From Ellagibacter isourolithinifaciens (GTDB lineage Bacteria; Actinomycetota; Coriobacteriia; Coriobacteriales; Eggerthellaceae): a stretch of 64,000 nt of DNA. The stretch covers positions 50,633 to 114,632 of the forward strand of contig NZ_WAJR01000005.1 in NCBI RefSeq assembly GCF_008831035.1, written 5' to 3'. The translations under genes and the position numbers were made by a program. Of this stretch, positions 34,607 to 43,741 are shown piece by piece. How positions within the stretch are numbered: the first letter of the stretch is position 1; each line of letters opens with the position of its first letter. The notes beneath the pieces are model-generated. The model made no database searches. It had not been told where the DNA came from and saw only the letters and a program-made list of their open reading frames with translations.

Positions 34607-34649
34607 CTGAAGCGCCCGCCGCATCCCACGGCGGGCGCTTCAGCGTTTT
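34607..34649 (+). terminator. Strong terminator downstream of the molybdoenzyme operon
   Basis: CTGAAGCGCCCGCCG (34607-34621), 7-nt loop, CGGCGGGCGCTTCAG (34629-34643), perfect 15 bp, then CGTTTT. Confidence 0.85.
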
Positions 34650-34874
34650 GGGTTGAGGCGACAAGCTGGATGGGCAAAGTAGATTGAGCGTTGTGTGCCA
34701 TGGAGACTGCAGACGCGAGGCGAGAGAGCGACACGGCGATGAGCGGACGGGTCGCGGCAAAACCTGCACACATCAGACAAAAATTTCGGCGAAGAAGGGG
34801 AGTGGTCTCCGGCGATGGCCCTCGATGCACCGAAGGTCGGGACGCGATTGAAGAACTACTCGTAAAAAATCTGC

Positions 34875-34902
34875 TTGCTTTATCACTCTACTGTGGTAAA
34901 GT
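34875..34902 (+). promoter_or_regulatory. Promoter/operator of the his operon
   Basis: TTGCTT (34875-34880), 16-nt spacer, extended -10 TGG-TAAAGT (34894-34902). A palindrome CTTTATCAC-N6-GTGGTAAAG (34878-34901; one G-T pair) overlaps both promoter elements and looks like a repressor operator. The untranslated leader to the hisZG start is about 195 nt; it has no His-rich ORF and no T-box core. Confidence 0.55.
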
Positions 34903-35103
34903 GTGAGCCGTTCGAAAGAGGCGCAAGAAGAAACCACAAGGCCTCGAAACGATGCAAGTAACGTGAACGCAACATTCGAGAGGCTGCAAGCGTTTACAAT
35001 GAGTTGCCGCAGCACACGGGCGAAAGGTGCCACGTCGCCGGTCCTCACCGGAGGAAAGGCGTCGCCAAGCTTGCCGCACGATGACGAAGGAGAAGGTACG
35101 ACC

Positions 35104-36801
35104 GTGAATTACACAACGCCCTCGGGGTTTCGCGACATCTTAGCAGATGAGGCCGCGCGCCGCGAGGCAGCCGCGTTCGACGTGCAGCAATTGCTCTCGA
35201 AAAACGGCTACGTTCCCGTGGAGACGCCCACGCTCGAGATCATGGACGTCATGAACGCCGGCGGGCGCGTGCCGGGGACCCCGTTCAAGCTTTTCGACTC
35301 GCGCGGCGACCTGCTCGCGCTGCGCCCCGACGTGACGCTGCAGATCGCGCGCATGTGCGCAACGCGCCTCGCAGGGCAGCCAGGGCCTTTCCGCTTCCGC
35401 TACCAAGAGCGCGTCTTCCGCGAGGCAGAAGGCCGTCCGCAAGCGGAAGCGCGCGAGATGACGCAGGTGGGCGTCGAGCTCATCGGCGAGGCTGGCCCTG
35501 CCGCAGACGCCGAGGTAGTCGCCTTGCTCGCCGAGTCGCTCGAGCAGATCGGGGTGGGGGACTTCCGCATCTCGGTCGCCACAGTGGGCGTGCTGCGCGC
35601 CCTGCTCGCAGGATGCGGCGCCGACGAGGCGTGGAAGTCGGGCGTGCTTTCCGCCTATCACGCCAGCAACTTCGTCAAGCTTGACGAGCTCACGGGACCG
35701 GGCGCGCAGAAGGCGGGGGTGGCTCCCGTCTTCGCGCAGGCCATCCGCGAGCTCGCGAACGTTCGCGGCGGACGCGAGGCGGTCGCGCGCGTGCGCGATC
35801 TGGTTGCGCCGCTCGGCTGCCAGGACGGCCTCGCCGACCTCGAGCAGACCCTCGAGCAGCTCGACGAGAAGGGTCTGGCCGATCGCATCTTCGTCGACTT
35901 CTCGGTCATGAGCTCGTTCGACTACTACACAGGCATCGTGTTCGTCGCCTTCGCCCCCGCGCTCGGCGCACCGCTCGGTTCGGGCGGGCGCTACGACAAC
36001 ACGATCGGGGCCTACGGCGAGAGCCGTCCCGCCGCCGGCTTCGCGTTCTACCTCGATCAGGCGCTTGCCGCCGCCGCGGCCGAACAGCAGGCAGAAGCGC
36101 GTCCGCTGCGCATCGCCGTGCCCAAAGGCTCGCTCAACCCCGACTCCATCGCGTGCCTTTCGGCGTGCGGCCTCGACACGACGGGCCTCGCCGACCCAGG
36201 GCGCCAGCTCATCATCCGCAACCCCGGCGTCGAGTACATCATCGTGCGCCCCTCGGATGCCCCGGTGTTCGTGGAGCTTGGAGCAGCTGACTGCGGCATC
36301 TGCGGGGAAGATTCCCTGCTCGAAGCCGCAACGGGCACCGTCGAGCTCGTGGACCTCAAATTCGGTGCATGCCGCTTTATCGTGGCCGAGCCCGAGAGGG
36401 CGAACGAGCGCGTCGCCGAGCACTATCGGACCTGCGGCTCAATCCGCGTTGCCACGAAGTACCCGCGCATCACCGAGTCCTACTACGCGAGGAAAGGCGA
36501 GCAGGTCGAAATCGTTAAGCTTCACGGCAACATCGAGCTCGGGCCGCTCACGGGTCTCTCCGAACGGATCGTCGACATCACGGCGACGGGCCGCACGCTT
36601 CGCGAGAACAACCTGGTCATCGTCGACGAGGTGCTCTCGTCGACGGCGCGCTTCTTCGCAAACCCGTGTGCGTTTCGCACCGACCCGCGCGTGGTCGAGC
36701 TCGCGGACAAGCTGCGAGCGGGCGCCGAAGCAGGCCTGTGGGACGCGACGGTGATTGCCGGAAGCGATCAGCCGCACGCGGACGCGGGCGCAAACGAGTA
36801 A
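35104..36801 (+). CDS. hisZ-hisG: Fused ATP phosphoribosyltransferase: HisZ regulatory + HisG catalytic domains
   Basis: 565 aa in one frame. Residues 1-330 are HisZ, a histidyl-tRNA synthetase paralogue: YTTPSGFRDILADEAARRE, LALRPDVTLQIARMCATRL, FRYQERVFRE, FSVMSSFDYYTGIVF and GSGGRYDNTIGAYGE. Residues about 333-565 are short-form HisG: LRIAVPKGSLNPDS, EYIIVRPSDAPVFVELGAADCGICGEDSL, RVATKYPRITESYY, VEIVKLHGNIELGPLTGLSERIVDI. It catalyses the first step, ATP + PRPP to PR-ATP, with the HisZ part required for feedback control by His. These are normally two polypeptides forming a hetero-octamer; a covalent fusion is uncommon. Start GTG 35104 is placed where the family similarity begins. Confidence 0.92.
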   Translation: MNYTTPSGFRDILADEAARREAAAFDVQQLLSKNGYVPVETPTLEIMDVMNAGGRVPGTPFKLFDSRGDLLALRPDVTLQIARMCATRLAGQPGPFRFRYQERVFREAEGRPQAEAREMTQVGVELIGEAGPAADAEVVALLAESLEQIGVGDFRISVATVGVLRALLAGCGADEAWKSGVLSAYHASNFVKLDELTGPGAQKAGVAPVFAQAIRELANVRGGREAVARVRDLVAPLGCQDGLADLEQTLEQLDEKGLADRIFVDFSVMSSFDYYTGIVFVAFAPALGAPLGSGGRYDNTIGAYGESRPAAGFAFYLDQALAAAAAEQQAEARPLRIAVPKGSLNPDSIACLSACGLDTTGLADPGRQLIIRNPGVEYIIVRPSDAPVFVELGAADCGICGEDSLLEAATGTVELVDLKFGACRFIVAEPERANERVAEHYRTCGSIRVATKYPRITESYYARKGEQVEIVKLHGNIELGPLTGLSERIVDITATGRTLRENNLVIVDEVLSSTARFFANPCAFRTDPRVVELADKLRAGAEAGLWDATVIAGSDQPHADAGANE

Positions 36802-36849
36802 ACGACCATCCAATCACTGAGACGTTTCAATATAAGAAGGGAACACATC

Positions 36850-38175
36850 ATGCGTCGAGTCATTCTGAAGGAAGGCGAGCAGTTCAAAAGCTCGCAGATC
36901 AATCGCACGGGAGCGTTCAACGCTGGCGCCATCGCCGCAGCGACCTCGATCATCGAGGAGGTGCGCGAGCGCGGTGATGCGGCGCTGCGCGACTTTACCG
37001 CCAAGTTCGACGGCGTCGAGGTAGAAGACTTCCGCGTGCCGCAGGAGACGATCGATGCCGCCGCAGCCCAATGCGACGCAAAGACGGTCGCCGCGCTCGA
37101 GCATGCGGCCAAACAGATTCGCGAGTTCCACGAGCGTCAGAAGCAGCAGAGCTGGATCGCCACGCGCGAGAACGGGGCGATCGTCGGCGCGAAGGTGACG
37201 CCGCTCGAATCCGTAGGCATCTATGTTCCTGGCGGACGCGCGCTTTATCCCTCCACCGTGCTCATGAACGCCATCCCCGCATCAGTCGCGGGCGTCGAGC
37301 GCATCGCCTGCGTGACGCCCCCGTCCAAGGACGGCTCGCTCGATTCCGCTATCCTCGCCGCCTGCAAGATCGCCGGCGTGACCGAGATCTACTCGGTCGG
37401 TGGCGCCCAGGCTGTCGGCGCTCTTGCCTACGGCACCGAGACCATCGAGCCGGTTGCCAAGATCACCGGCCCCGGCAACGCCTACGTCGCTGCCGCGAAG
37501 AAGATTGTGTCGGGCGATGTGGGAATCGACATGATCGCAGGCCCCTCTGAGGTGTGCGTCGTCGCTGATGAAACGGCAGATCCCGCGCTCGTCGCCATCG
37601 ACCTTATGGCCCAGGCCGAGCACGACCCCCTGGCCGCCTGCTACCTCGTCACCTTCTCCGAGGAATACGCCGACCAGATCGAAGCTGCCATCGAGCGCCA
37701 CGTGAAGCACTCCACGCGCGCGGAGATCACCATGGCGTCGCTCAACGACCACGGCCTGATCACCATCTGCCCCGATCGCAAGGCCGCAATCCAGGCGGTG
37801 AACGTGATCGCCCCCGAGCACCTCGAGCTGCATGTGGAAAACGCCATGGACCTGCTCGGATCGATCAAGAACGCGGGCGCAATCTTTTTGGGGGAGTGGA
37901 CCCCGGAGGCGGTCGGCGACTATGTGGCCGGCCCCAACCACACGCTTCCCACCGGCGGCACCGCGCGCTACGCAAGCCCGCTTTCAGTCGAGGAGTTCGT
38001 GAAGAAGTCGTCCATCATCCAGTACACCCCCGAAGCGCTCGCGACCGACGCCGACTCCGTCATGACGATCGCTCGCCACGAGGGCCTGTGGGCGCACGCG
38101 ATGTCCGTCGAGCTGCGCTGCAACGAGCTCGCTGGCAAGCCGACCGAAGTCGATGCAGGTGAGAGCGTTGAATAG
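36850..38175 (+). CDS. hisD: Histidinol dehydrogenase
   Basis: 441 aa. Catalyses the last two steps, L-histidinol to L-histidine with two NAD+. Signatures: [88 protein letters not shown] and [28 protein letters not shown], which include the zinc and general-base residues. Overlaps the beginning of hisC by a few bases. Confidence 0.97.
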   Translation: MRRVILKEGEQFKSSQINRTGAFNAGAIAAATSIIEEVRERGDAALRDFTAKFDGVEVEDFRVPQETIDAAAAQCDAKTVAALEHAAKQIREFHERQKQQSWIATRENGAIVGAKVTPLESVGIYVPGGRALYPSTVLMNAIPASVAGVERIACVTPPSKDGSLDSAILAACKIAGVTEIYSVGGAQAVGALAYGTETIEPVAKITGPGNAYVAAAKKIVSGDVGIDMIAGPSEVCVVADETADPALVAIDLMAQAEHDPLAACYLVTFSEEYADQIEAAIERHVKHSTRAEITMASLNDHGLITICPDRKAAIQAVNVIAPEHLELHVENAMDLLGSIKNAGAIFLGEWTPEAVGDYVAGPNHTLPTGGTARYASPLSVEEFVKKSSIIQYTPEALATDADSVMTIARHEGLWAHAMSVELRCNELAGKPTEVDAGESVE

Positions 38176-39235
38176 CGTGAGGCAGTCCGCCCCTCAGCTG
38201 CAGGGGCTTGTGCCCTACGACCCGAAGTACCTTCCCGCGAGGGCATATCTTTCCGCGAATGAGAACCCGCGCGACGTGGAGACCGAAATCCGCCAGAAGA
38301 TCATCAGCGCCATTCGCAAGGTTCCTTTGAACCGTTACCCCGATCCATTGGCCAACGATCTGCGCGACATGATCGCCGAAGCGAACGGGCTCGACCGCGA
38401 CCAGGTGCTTCTGGGCAACGGCGGCGACGAGCTTTTGTTCAACATCGCGCTCGCCTGGGGCGGGCCGGGACGCAAGTTCCTAAACCTGCCGCCGACGTTC
38501 TCGGTGTACGCGGCCAACGCGCGCCTCACGGGCACCGAGGTCATCGACGTTCCGCGCCTCGTCGATTACTCGATCGACGAGGAGACAGTGCTTGAGCGCG
38601 TCGGCCAAGGCGACATCGACTACGTCATCGTGGCCAGCCCGAACAACCCCACCGGCAAGCTCGCGAACGAGGAGTTCCTCGCAAAGCTCCTCGACGCCAC
38701 CGACGCGCTCGTCCTGGTCGACGAGGCGTACTTCGAGTTCTCCCGCACGACGATGCGCCCCTACCTCGCAATGCACAAGAACCTGCTCATCCTGCGCACG
38801 TTCTCGAAGGCGTTTTCGCTCGCGGGTGTCCGCATGGGTTACATTCTGGGAAACGCCGAGGTCATCCGCGAATTTTTGAAGGTACGCCAGCCGTATTCGG
38901 TCGACGCCGTCTCGCAGGCGATTGCACGCGAGGTGTTCTCCGAGCGCCAGAAGTTCGAGCACGGCATCATGGCGATCATCTCCGAGCGCGACCGTCTGCT
39001 CGAAGAGCTGGGGAAGGTGCCCGGGATAACCGTGTATCCTTCGGACTCGAACTATATCCTGTTCAAGCTCGAAGGCGCCGACAAGGTGTGGGAGGCCCTC
39101 TATGCGCGCGGCATCCTCGTGCGCGACTTCTCCCATGCGCCGATGCTCGAGAACTGCCTGCGCGTATCGGTAGGGACCGAAAAAGAAAACGACGAGTTTC
39201 TCGCCGCATTGCGGGAAATCGTGGCGAACAAGTAG
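38168..39235 (+). CDS. hisC: Histidinol-phosphate aminotransferase
   Basis: 355 aa from TTG 38168 (SD GGTGAG); GTG 38177 or the in-frame ATG 38153 are alternatives. Fold type I PLP enzyme: YLSANENP, NRYPDPLANDLRDMIAEANG, LLGNGGDELL, VASPNNPTGKL, LVDEAYFEFS and the PLP-lysine motif LRTFSKAFSLAGVRMGY. Converts imidazole-acetol phosphate to histidinol phosphate. The start lies inside the end of hisD, so translation is coupled. Confidence 0.93.
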   Translation: MNSVRQSAPQLQGLVPYDPKYLPARAYLSANENPRDVETEIRQKIISAIRKVPLNRYPDPLANDLRDMIAEANGLDRDQVLLGNGGDELLFNIALAWGGPGRKFLNLPPTFSVYAANARLTGTEVIDVPRLVDYSIDEETVLERVGQGDIDYVIVASPNNPTGKLANEEFLAKLLDATDALVLVDEAYFEFSRTTMRPYLAMHKNLLILRTFSKAFSLAGVRMGYILGNAEVIREFLKVRQPYSVDAVSQAIAREVFSERQKFEHGIMAIISERDRLLEELGKVPGITVYPSDSNYILFKLEGADKVWEALYARGILVRDFSHAPMLENCLRVSVGTEKENDEFLAALREIVANK

Positions 39236-39247
39236 GAAGAGGTGCAC

Positions 39248-39841
39248 ATGAGCGAGCGGACCGCACGGATTGCACGTACCACGAAGGAAACCGACATCGA
39301 GCTGTCAATCGACCTCGACGGCACCGGCGTGACTGACATCGAGACCGGCATCGGCTTTTTCGACCACATGCTCACTGCCTTCGGGCGCCATGGGCTGTTC
39401 GACCTGTCGGTGCGCGCCGAAGGCGACCTGGAAGTTGACGGCCATCACACGGTGGAAGACGTCGGCATCGTTGCAGGCCAGGCCTTCGCACGCGCGCTTG
39501 GTGACAAGCGCGGCATCAGGCGTTTCGGTTCAATCGCCCTGCCCATGGACGAGGCCCTCATCCTGGCGGCGGTCGATATCTCGGGCCGCGGCCAGCTCTT
39601 CTGGGAAGCCGACGTCCCGGCAGTCATGGTGGGCTCCTTCGACGCGACGCTCGCCAAGGAATTCTTCATCGCCTTCGCCGCAAACGCGGGCGTGACGCTT
39701 CATATCCGCGAGCTTGCCGGGGAGAACACCCATCACGTGATCGAGGGCATGTTCAAGGCGGTGGCGCGCGCGATGCGCCAGGCCGTCGAGGCCGACCCGC
39801 GAATGGGCGATGCGCTGCCGACGACCAAAGGCGCTCTGTAG
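39248..39841 (+). CDS. hisB: Imidazoleglycerol-phosphate dehydratase
   Basis: 197 aa single-domain HisB. Manganese-binding repeats GFFDHMLTAFGRHG and DGHHTVEDVGIVAGQAF, then RRFGSIALPMDEALILAAVDISGR and LAGENTHHVIEGMFKAVARAMR. ATG 39248 has SD GAAGAGG. Its TAG stop provides part of the SD for hisH. Confidence 0.97.
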   Translation: MSERTARIARTTKETDIELSIDLDGTGVTDIETGIGFFDHMLTAFGRHGLFDLSVRAEGDLEVDGHHTVEDVGIVAGQAFARALGDKRGIRRFGSIALPMDEALILAAVDISGRGQLFWEADVPAVMVGSFDATLAKEFFIAFAANAGVTLHIRELAGENTHHVIEGMFKAVARAMRQAVEADPRMGDALPTTKGAL

Positions 39842-39850
39842 GAGATGCGA

Positions 39851-40720
39851 ATGATAGCGGTAGTCGATTACCAGAAGGGCAACCTGAAGTCGGTCGAGCG
39901 CGGCCTCATTGCCGCAGGTGGCGAGGCCTTCATCACGGCGGATGCGTCCGAGATAGCCAAGGCGGACGCCATCGTCTTGCCGGGAGTCGGGGCCTTCGCG
40001 GACGCGGCGGCGACGATGTGCGAACTCGGGCAGATGGAGGCCATTCGCGACCGCGTGCGCGCAGGCGTCCCCTTTTTGGGAATCTGCCTCGGCGAACACC
40101 TGATGTTCGAGCACGGCGTGGAAGGCGCGCCTGAAGGCAACCCCGCGTGCGGACTGGGGCTTCTGCCGGGTACCGTCGTCGCCATGCCGCGATGCGATGC
40201 GCAAGGAAAAGCGTTCAAAGTGCCCCATGTTGGGTGGAACACGATCGAGATGCCTGCGTGTAACGAGGGAGGGAAAGCGGTCGCAGTCCCTCCGTGCGGC
40301 GGAGTCGGGGGAAATGCCGTGCTCAAACAGTCCTCGCTTCGCTGCGGAACTGCGCGCGGCACCTCCCCCGACTCCGCCGCACTGCTCGATGGGGGACAGG
40401 CTGAACCCGAACTTTCCTCGCTTCGCTCGGAAAATGCGGGCGGCGCCTTCCCCGACTCCACCCCACAGCCAGGATGCGACCTCGCCTTCGCCTGCCCGCT
40501 CTTCGACGGCATAGCGCCTGGCGAGTACTTCTACTTCACGCATTCCTACATCGCGCCGACAGGTTCTCACACCATCGCCGAGACCACCCACAGCGTGCGG
40601 TTCACAAGCGCCGTCCAATTTGGCGAATGCGCCTTCGGCGTGCAGTTCCACCCCGAGAAAAGCTCCGATGCCGGCGCACGCGTGCTCGCGAACTTCGTGG
40701 CAATAGCTGCCCGCGGCTAA
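39851..40720 (+). CDS. hisH: Imidazole glycerol phosphate synthase glutaminase subunit with in-frame insertion
   Basis: 289 aa against a family norm of about 200-215. The class I glutaminase core is intact: VVDYQKGNLKSVERGL, LPGVGAFADA, the nucleophile Cys in GICLGEHLMFEHG, KVPHVGWNTIEM, YFYFTHSYI and GVQFHPEKSS with the His-Glu of the triad. About 75-80 residues are inserted between GWNTIEMP (about 127-135) and the CPLFDGI segment; they are low-complexity (Gly, Pro, Ser, Ala) and are encoded by palindromic repeat DNA. Supplies ammonia to HisF. ATG 39851 is set by SD GGAG at 6 nt spacing. Activity is likely retained if the insertion forms an external loop. Confidence 0.93.
   Translation: MIAVVDYQKGNLKSVERGLIAAGGEAFITADASEIAKADAIVLPGVGAFADAAATMCELGQMEAIRDRVRAGVPFLGICLGEHLMFEHGVEGAPEGNPACGLGLLPGTVVAMPRCDAQGKAFKVPHVGWNTIEMPACNEGGKAVAVPPCGGVGGNAVLKQSSLRCGTARGTSPDSAALLDGGQAEPELSSLRSENAGGAFPDSTPQPGCDLAFACPLFDGIAPGEYFYFTHSYIAPTGSHTIAETTHSVRFTSAVQFGECAFGVQFHPEKSSDAGARVLANFVAIAARG
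40258..40490 (+). repeat. Palindromic repeat DNA inserted in frame in hisH
   Basis: Contains a perfect 18-bp inverted repeat, 40295-40312 (TGCGGCGGAGTCGGGGGA) and 40364-40381. About 70 bp later part of the unit recurs: TCCTCGCTTCGCT-GGAA-GCG-GCGGC-CC-CCCCGACTCC appears once at about 40331-40376 and again at about 40422-40461. A shorter GAGGGAG/CTCCCTC pair lies at the left edge. Confidence 0.8.
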
Positions 40721-40758
40721 GCAGTCGCTGCACCGATTTCAGAAAGGAACGCAGAGAC

Positions 40759-41496
40759 ATGTATCTTCTCCCTGCAATCGATATCCTGGAAGGCCGCGCC
40801 GTGCGCCTCGCCAAAGGGGACTATTCCCAGGTGACGGTCTATAACGACGACCCCGTCGACCAAGCACGGAAGTTCGAGGCCCAAGGTGCCACCTGGATTC
40901 ACGTTGTCGACCTCGACGGCGCGCGCACAGGCGTGCCCGAAAACATCGCCATCGTCGAGCGCATCGTGCGGGAGACCTCGCTTTCCGTGGAGGTCGGCGG
41001 CGGCATCCGCACGCTCGAGACCCTCGAGCGCCTCGCGGACATCGGTGCCGCTCGCATGGTGCTCGGCACCGCGCTCGTGAACGACCCCGATCTCGCGCGC
41101 GCCGCTGTGGAGCGCGTAGGGGGAGACAGGCTCACCGCCGGCATCGACGCGAAGGGCGGGGAAGTCGCCGTCTCAGGTTGGATCGAGGGCTCGGACGTTG
41201 CGGCATGCGATCTGGCCCGCGAGATGGGCAAGGCGGGCTTCAAACACATCGTCTACACCGACATCGCACGCGACGGCATGCAGACCGGACTCGACGTGCG
41301 AGAATATGTCCAGATGGCGGAGGCGTTCGGGCACCCCGTCATCGCGAGCGGGGGTGTGGCGAGCGTATCCGACATCGAGCGCCTCGCACCGGTTGCAGCC
41401 TCCATCGAGGGCGTCATCACCGGGCGCGCGGTATATGAAGGAACCTTAACGGTTGAAGAAGGCGTCGCGGCCTGCGCTGCGGCCACGAAGGAGTAG
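40759..41496 (+). CDS. hisA: ProFAR isomerase
   Basis: 245 aa (beta-alpha)8 barrel. LLPAIDILEGRAVRLAKGDYSQVTVY with the catalytic Asp, VVDLDGARTG, EVGGGIRTLETLERL (phosphate loop), YTDIARDGMQTGLD with the second Asp and VIASGGVASVSDI. Isomerises ProFAR to PRFAR. ATG 40759 with SD AGAAAGGAA. HisA rather than bifunctional PriA is inferred because the gene is inside the his operon; trp specificity cannot be excluded in an actinobacterium. Confidence 0.93.
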   Translation: MYLLPAIDILEGRAVRLAKGDYSQVTVYNDDPVDQARKFEAQGATWIHVVDLDGARTGVPENIAIVERIVRETSLSVEVGGGIRTLETLERLADIGAARMVLGTALVNDPDLARAAVERVGGDRLTAGIDAKGGEVAVSGWIEGSDVAACDLAREMGKAGFKHIVYTDIARDGMQTGLDVREYVQMAEAFGHPVIASGGVASVSDIERLAPVAASIEGVITGRAVYEGTLTVEEGVAACAAATKE

Positions 41497-41499
41497 GCC

Positions 41500-42264
41500 A
41501 TGCTTGCCAAGCGAGTGATTCCCTGCATGGACGTAAAGGACGGGCGCGTCGTCAAGGGCGTGAACTTCGTGAATCTGCGCGACGCGGGCGACCCGATCGA
41601 GCTCGCACAGCGCTATGACGAGCAGCGCGCAGACGAGGTCATATTCCTCGACATCACGGCGACGAGCGACGACCGCGCCACCACTGTCGAACTTGCCAGC
41701 CGCGCGTCCGAGCAGCTGCACCTGCCCTATTGCGTCGGCGGCGGGTTCAGAAGCGTCGCCGACATCCGCAAGATGATCGCGGCGGGCGCCGACAAGGTGT
41801 CGGTGAACTCTGCCGCTGTTGCGAACCCCGAGCTCATCACGCAGGCAGCAACTGCGTTCGGCACGCAGGCGATCCTCTGCGCGATCGACGCGAAGCAGCG
41901 GGCAGACAACCCCAACAAGTGGGAGGTCTATGTCCACGGCGGCCGCAAGGCAACGGGAATCGACGCCGTCGAGTGGGCGCAAGAGGCGGCGCGGCGCGGC
42001 GCGGGCGAGATCCTGCTCACGAGCATGGACCGCGACGGCAGCCGCGACGGATTCGACTGCGCCCTTACGCGGACCGTGGCGCGCGCAGTGAACATTCCCG
42101 TTATCGCGAGCGGCGGCGTCGGCAAGATCGAGCACTTCGCCGAGGGTATTTTGGAGGGCGAAGCCGACGCCGTACTTGCCGCAAGCGTATTCCATTTCGG
42201 CGAGATGACCGTACGCCAAGTGAAGGAATACATGCGCTCGCAGGGCATTCCCGTGCGCCTGTAA
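41500..42264 (+). CDS. hisF: Imidazole glycerol phosphate synthase cyclase subunit
   Basis: 254 aa barrel. [89 protein letters not shown] and [13 protein letters not shown] contain the two catalytic Asp residues and both phosphate sites. Uses ammonia from HisH to form IGP and AICAR. Three bases after hisA. Confidence 0.97.
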   Translation: MLAKRVIPCMDVKDGRVVKGVNFVNLRDAGDPIELAQRYDEQRADEVIFLDITATSDDRATTVELASRASEQLHLPYCVGGGFRSVADIRKMIAAGADKVSVNSAAVANPELITQAATAFGTQAILCAIDAKQRADNPNKWEVYVHGGRKATGIDAVEWAQEAARRGAGEILLTSMDRDGSRDGFDCALTRTVARAVNIPVIASGGVGKIEHFAEGILEGEADAVLAASVFHFGEMTVRQVKEYMRSQGIPVRL

Positions 42265-42312
42265 CGTGTTTGTCACAAGCGTGTCGCACGAACCGGAAGG
42301 ACACTAACATAC

Positions 42313-42642
42313 ATGGCAGTGATTGACAGCATTCCCGAGCTAACCTACAACGAAGCCGGCCTCATTCCCTGCATCGTGCAGGACGTAAAGACCCGCGAAG
42401 TCCTCATGATGGCGTGGATGAACGCGGAATCCGTGCGCCTCACGCTGGAGGAGCGCACGACTTGGTTCTTCTCGCGAAGCCGCCAGGAGCTTTGGCACAA
42501 GGGCGGCACGTCCGGCAACACGCAAGCGCTCATCGAGCTGCGCTACGACTGCGACGCCGACTGCCTGCTCGCACTGGTGGAGCCCGCAGGCCCCGCCTGC
42601 CATACGGGCAACACCACCTGCTTCTACCGCGTGATGGGGTAG
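42313..42642 (+). CDS. hisI: Phosphoribosyl-AMP cyclohydrolase
   Basis: 109 aa, HisI alone. [84 protein letters not shown] with the conserved zinc and magnesium ligands. Opens the purine ring of PR-AMP. No HisE domain is fused and none adjoins. SD GGAAGGA; 48 nt after hisF with no obvious promoter. Confidence 0.96.
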   Translation: MAVIDSIPELTYNEAGLIPCIVQDVKTREVLMMAWMNAESVRLTLEERTTWFFSRSRQELWHKGGTSGNTQALIELRYDCDADCLLALVEPAGPACHTGNTTCFYRVMG

Positions 42643-42768
42643 GACCCGGGGCTCGCCAGTGTGTGCGCTTCTTGCTGTTTCGCCGCACACAGGGCAACCT
42701 TCGGTAGAATCGATAAGTCCTATCCGAGCGCGACAAATAGCGCATCGCGCACGCACGAAAGCTCATAC

Positions 42769-43734
42769 ATGATTATAGAAATCCTGAAAGCCCTGCTCGA
42801 GGGCATTGTCGAGGGCATCACCGAATGGCTGCCCATCTCGTCAACCGGTCACATGATCCTCATCGACGAGTTCGTGAAACTGCAGGTATCAGACCAGTTC
42901 CTCGCCCTGTTCCTCGTAGTCATCCAGATCGGCGCAATCCTCGCCGTCATCATCATGTACTTCCACAAGCTCAATCCTTTCAGCTTCAAGAAGACGCCGG
43001 CGCAGCGCAAAAGCACCTGGCGGCTGTGGGGCATGGTCGTCATCGGGTGCATTCCGGCTGCGGTGTTCGGATTCGCGCTTGACGATTGGGTAAACGAGCA
43101 TTTTTACAACAAGGTCTGCGTTGCCGCGATGCTCATTTTGTACGGCATCATCTTCATCGTGCTCGAACGCCGCAACCATCGTCGCTTTCAGGAGGCCCGC
43201 GCAGGACTCGCGCTTTCCGGGCCGCGCCCGCGCGGCAAACATGCCCGCGTCGACGCTCAGGCGCACGCAACAAGCGAGCAGCTCGATGCCCGCGCAGAAG
43301 AGCAGCTGTTCAAGATCACCGACGTCGACGACATTGACTGGAAGACCGCGCTCAAGATCGGCCTCTTCCAGGTGCTCGCGATCATTCCGGGAACAAGCCG
43401 CTCGGGGGCCACAATCATCGGCGGCATGCTCGCCGGCTGCTCGCGCACCGCGGCGGCGGAGTTCACGTTTTTCCTGGCCATCCCCGTAATGCTTGGCTGG
43501 GGCGCAGTGAAGGCCGCGAAGTTCGTGCTCGCAGGCGTCGCCATGACCACGACCGAAGTCGCCGTGCTCGTCGTAGGCGTCGTGTCCGCGTTCGTCATGT
43601 CGATCATCTCGATCAAGTTCCTCATGGGCTACATCAAGAAGAACGACTTCACCGCCTTCGGCATCTACCGCATCATCGTGGGCGTGCTCGTCCTTGCCTA
43701 CTTCGCCTTCGAGACCATGGGCATGCTGCCGTAA
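42769..43734 (+). CDS. uppP: Undecaprenyl-diphosphate phosphatase
   Basis: 321 aa polytopic membrane protein (usual 265-280). Family motifs LLEGIVEGITEWLPISSTGHMIL near the N-terminus and PGTSRSGATIIGGMLAG in the second half form the active site that recycles undecaprenyl pyrophosphate for peptidoglycan. About 45 extra residues (about 143-188, RRFQEARAGLALSGPRPRGKH...) extend the loop before the DVDDIDWKTAL segment. A -10-like TAGAAT at about 42704 and a GTGTGCG/CGCACAC palindrome precede it. Confidence 0.93.
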   Translation: MIIEILKALLEGIVEGITEWLPISSTGHMILIDEFVKLQVSDQFLALFLVVIQIGAILAVIIMYFHKLNPFSFKKTPAQRKSTWRLWGMVVIGCIPAAVFGFALDDWVNEHFYNKVCVAAMLILYGIIFIVLERRNHRRFQEARAGLALSGPRPRGKHARVDAQAHATSEQLDARAEEQLFKITDVDDIDWKTALKIGLFQVLAIIPGTSRSGATIIGGMLAGCSRTAAAEFTFFLAIPVMLGWGAVKAAKFVLAGVAMTTTEVAVLVVGVVSAFVMSIISIKFLMGYIKKNDFTAFGIYRIIVGVLVLAYFAFETMGMLP

Positions 43735-43741
43735 AGCCGCA

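Noticed and set aside
34903..35103. Upstream extension of hisZG to GTG 34903
   Set aside because: The codon lies at or before the predicted transcription start and the extra 67 residues do not resemble HisZ; similarity begins at the GTG at 35104.
34903..35103. T-box or His leader peptide in front of the his operon
   Set aside because: No TGGN antiterminator core was found (the nearest sequence is GGTGCCACG), and no short ORF has a run of His codons.
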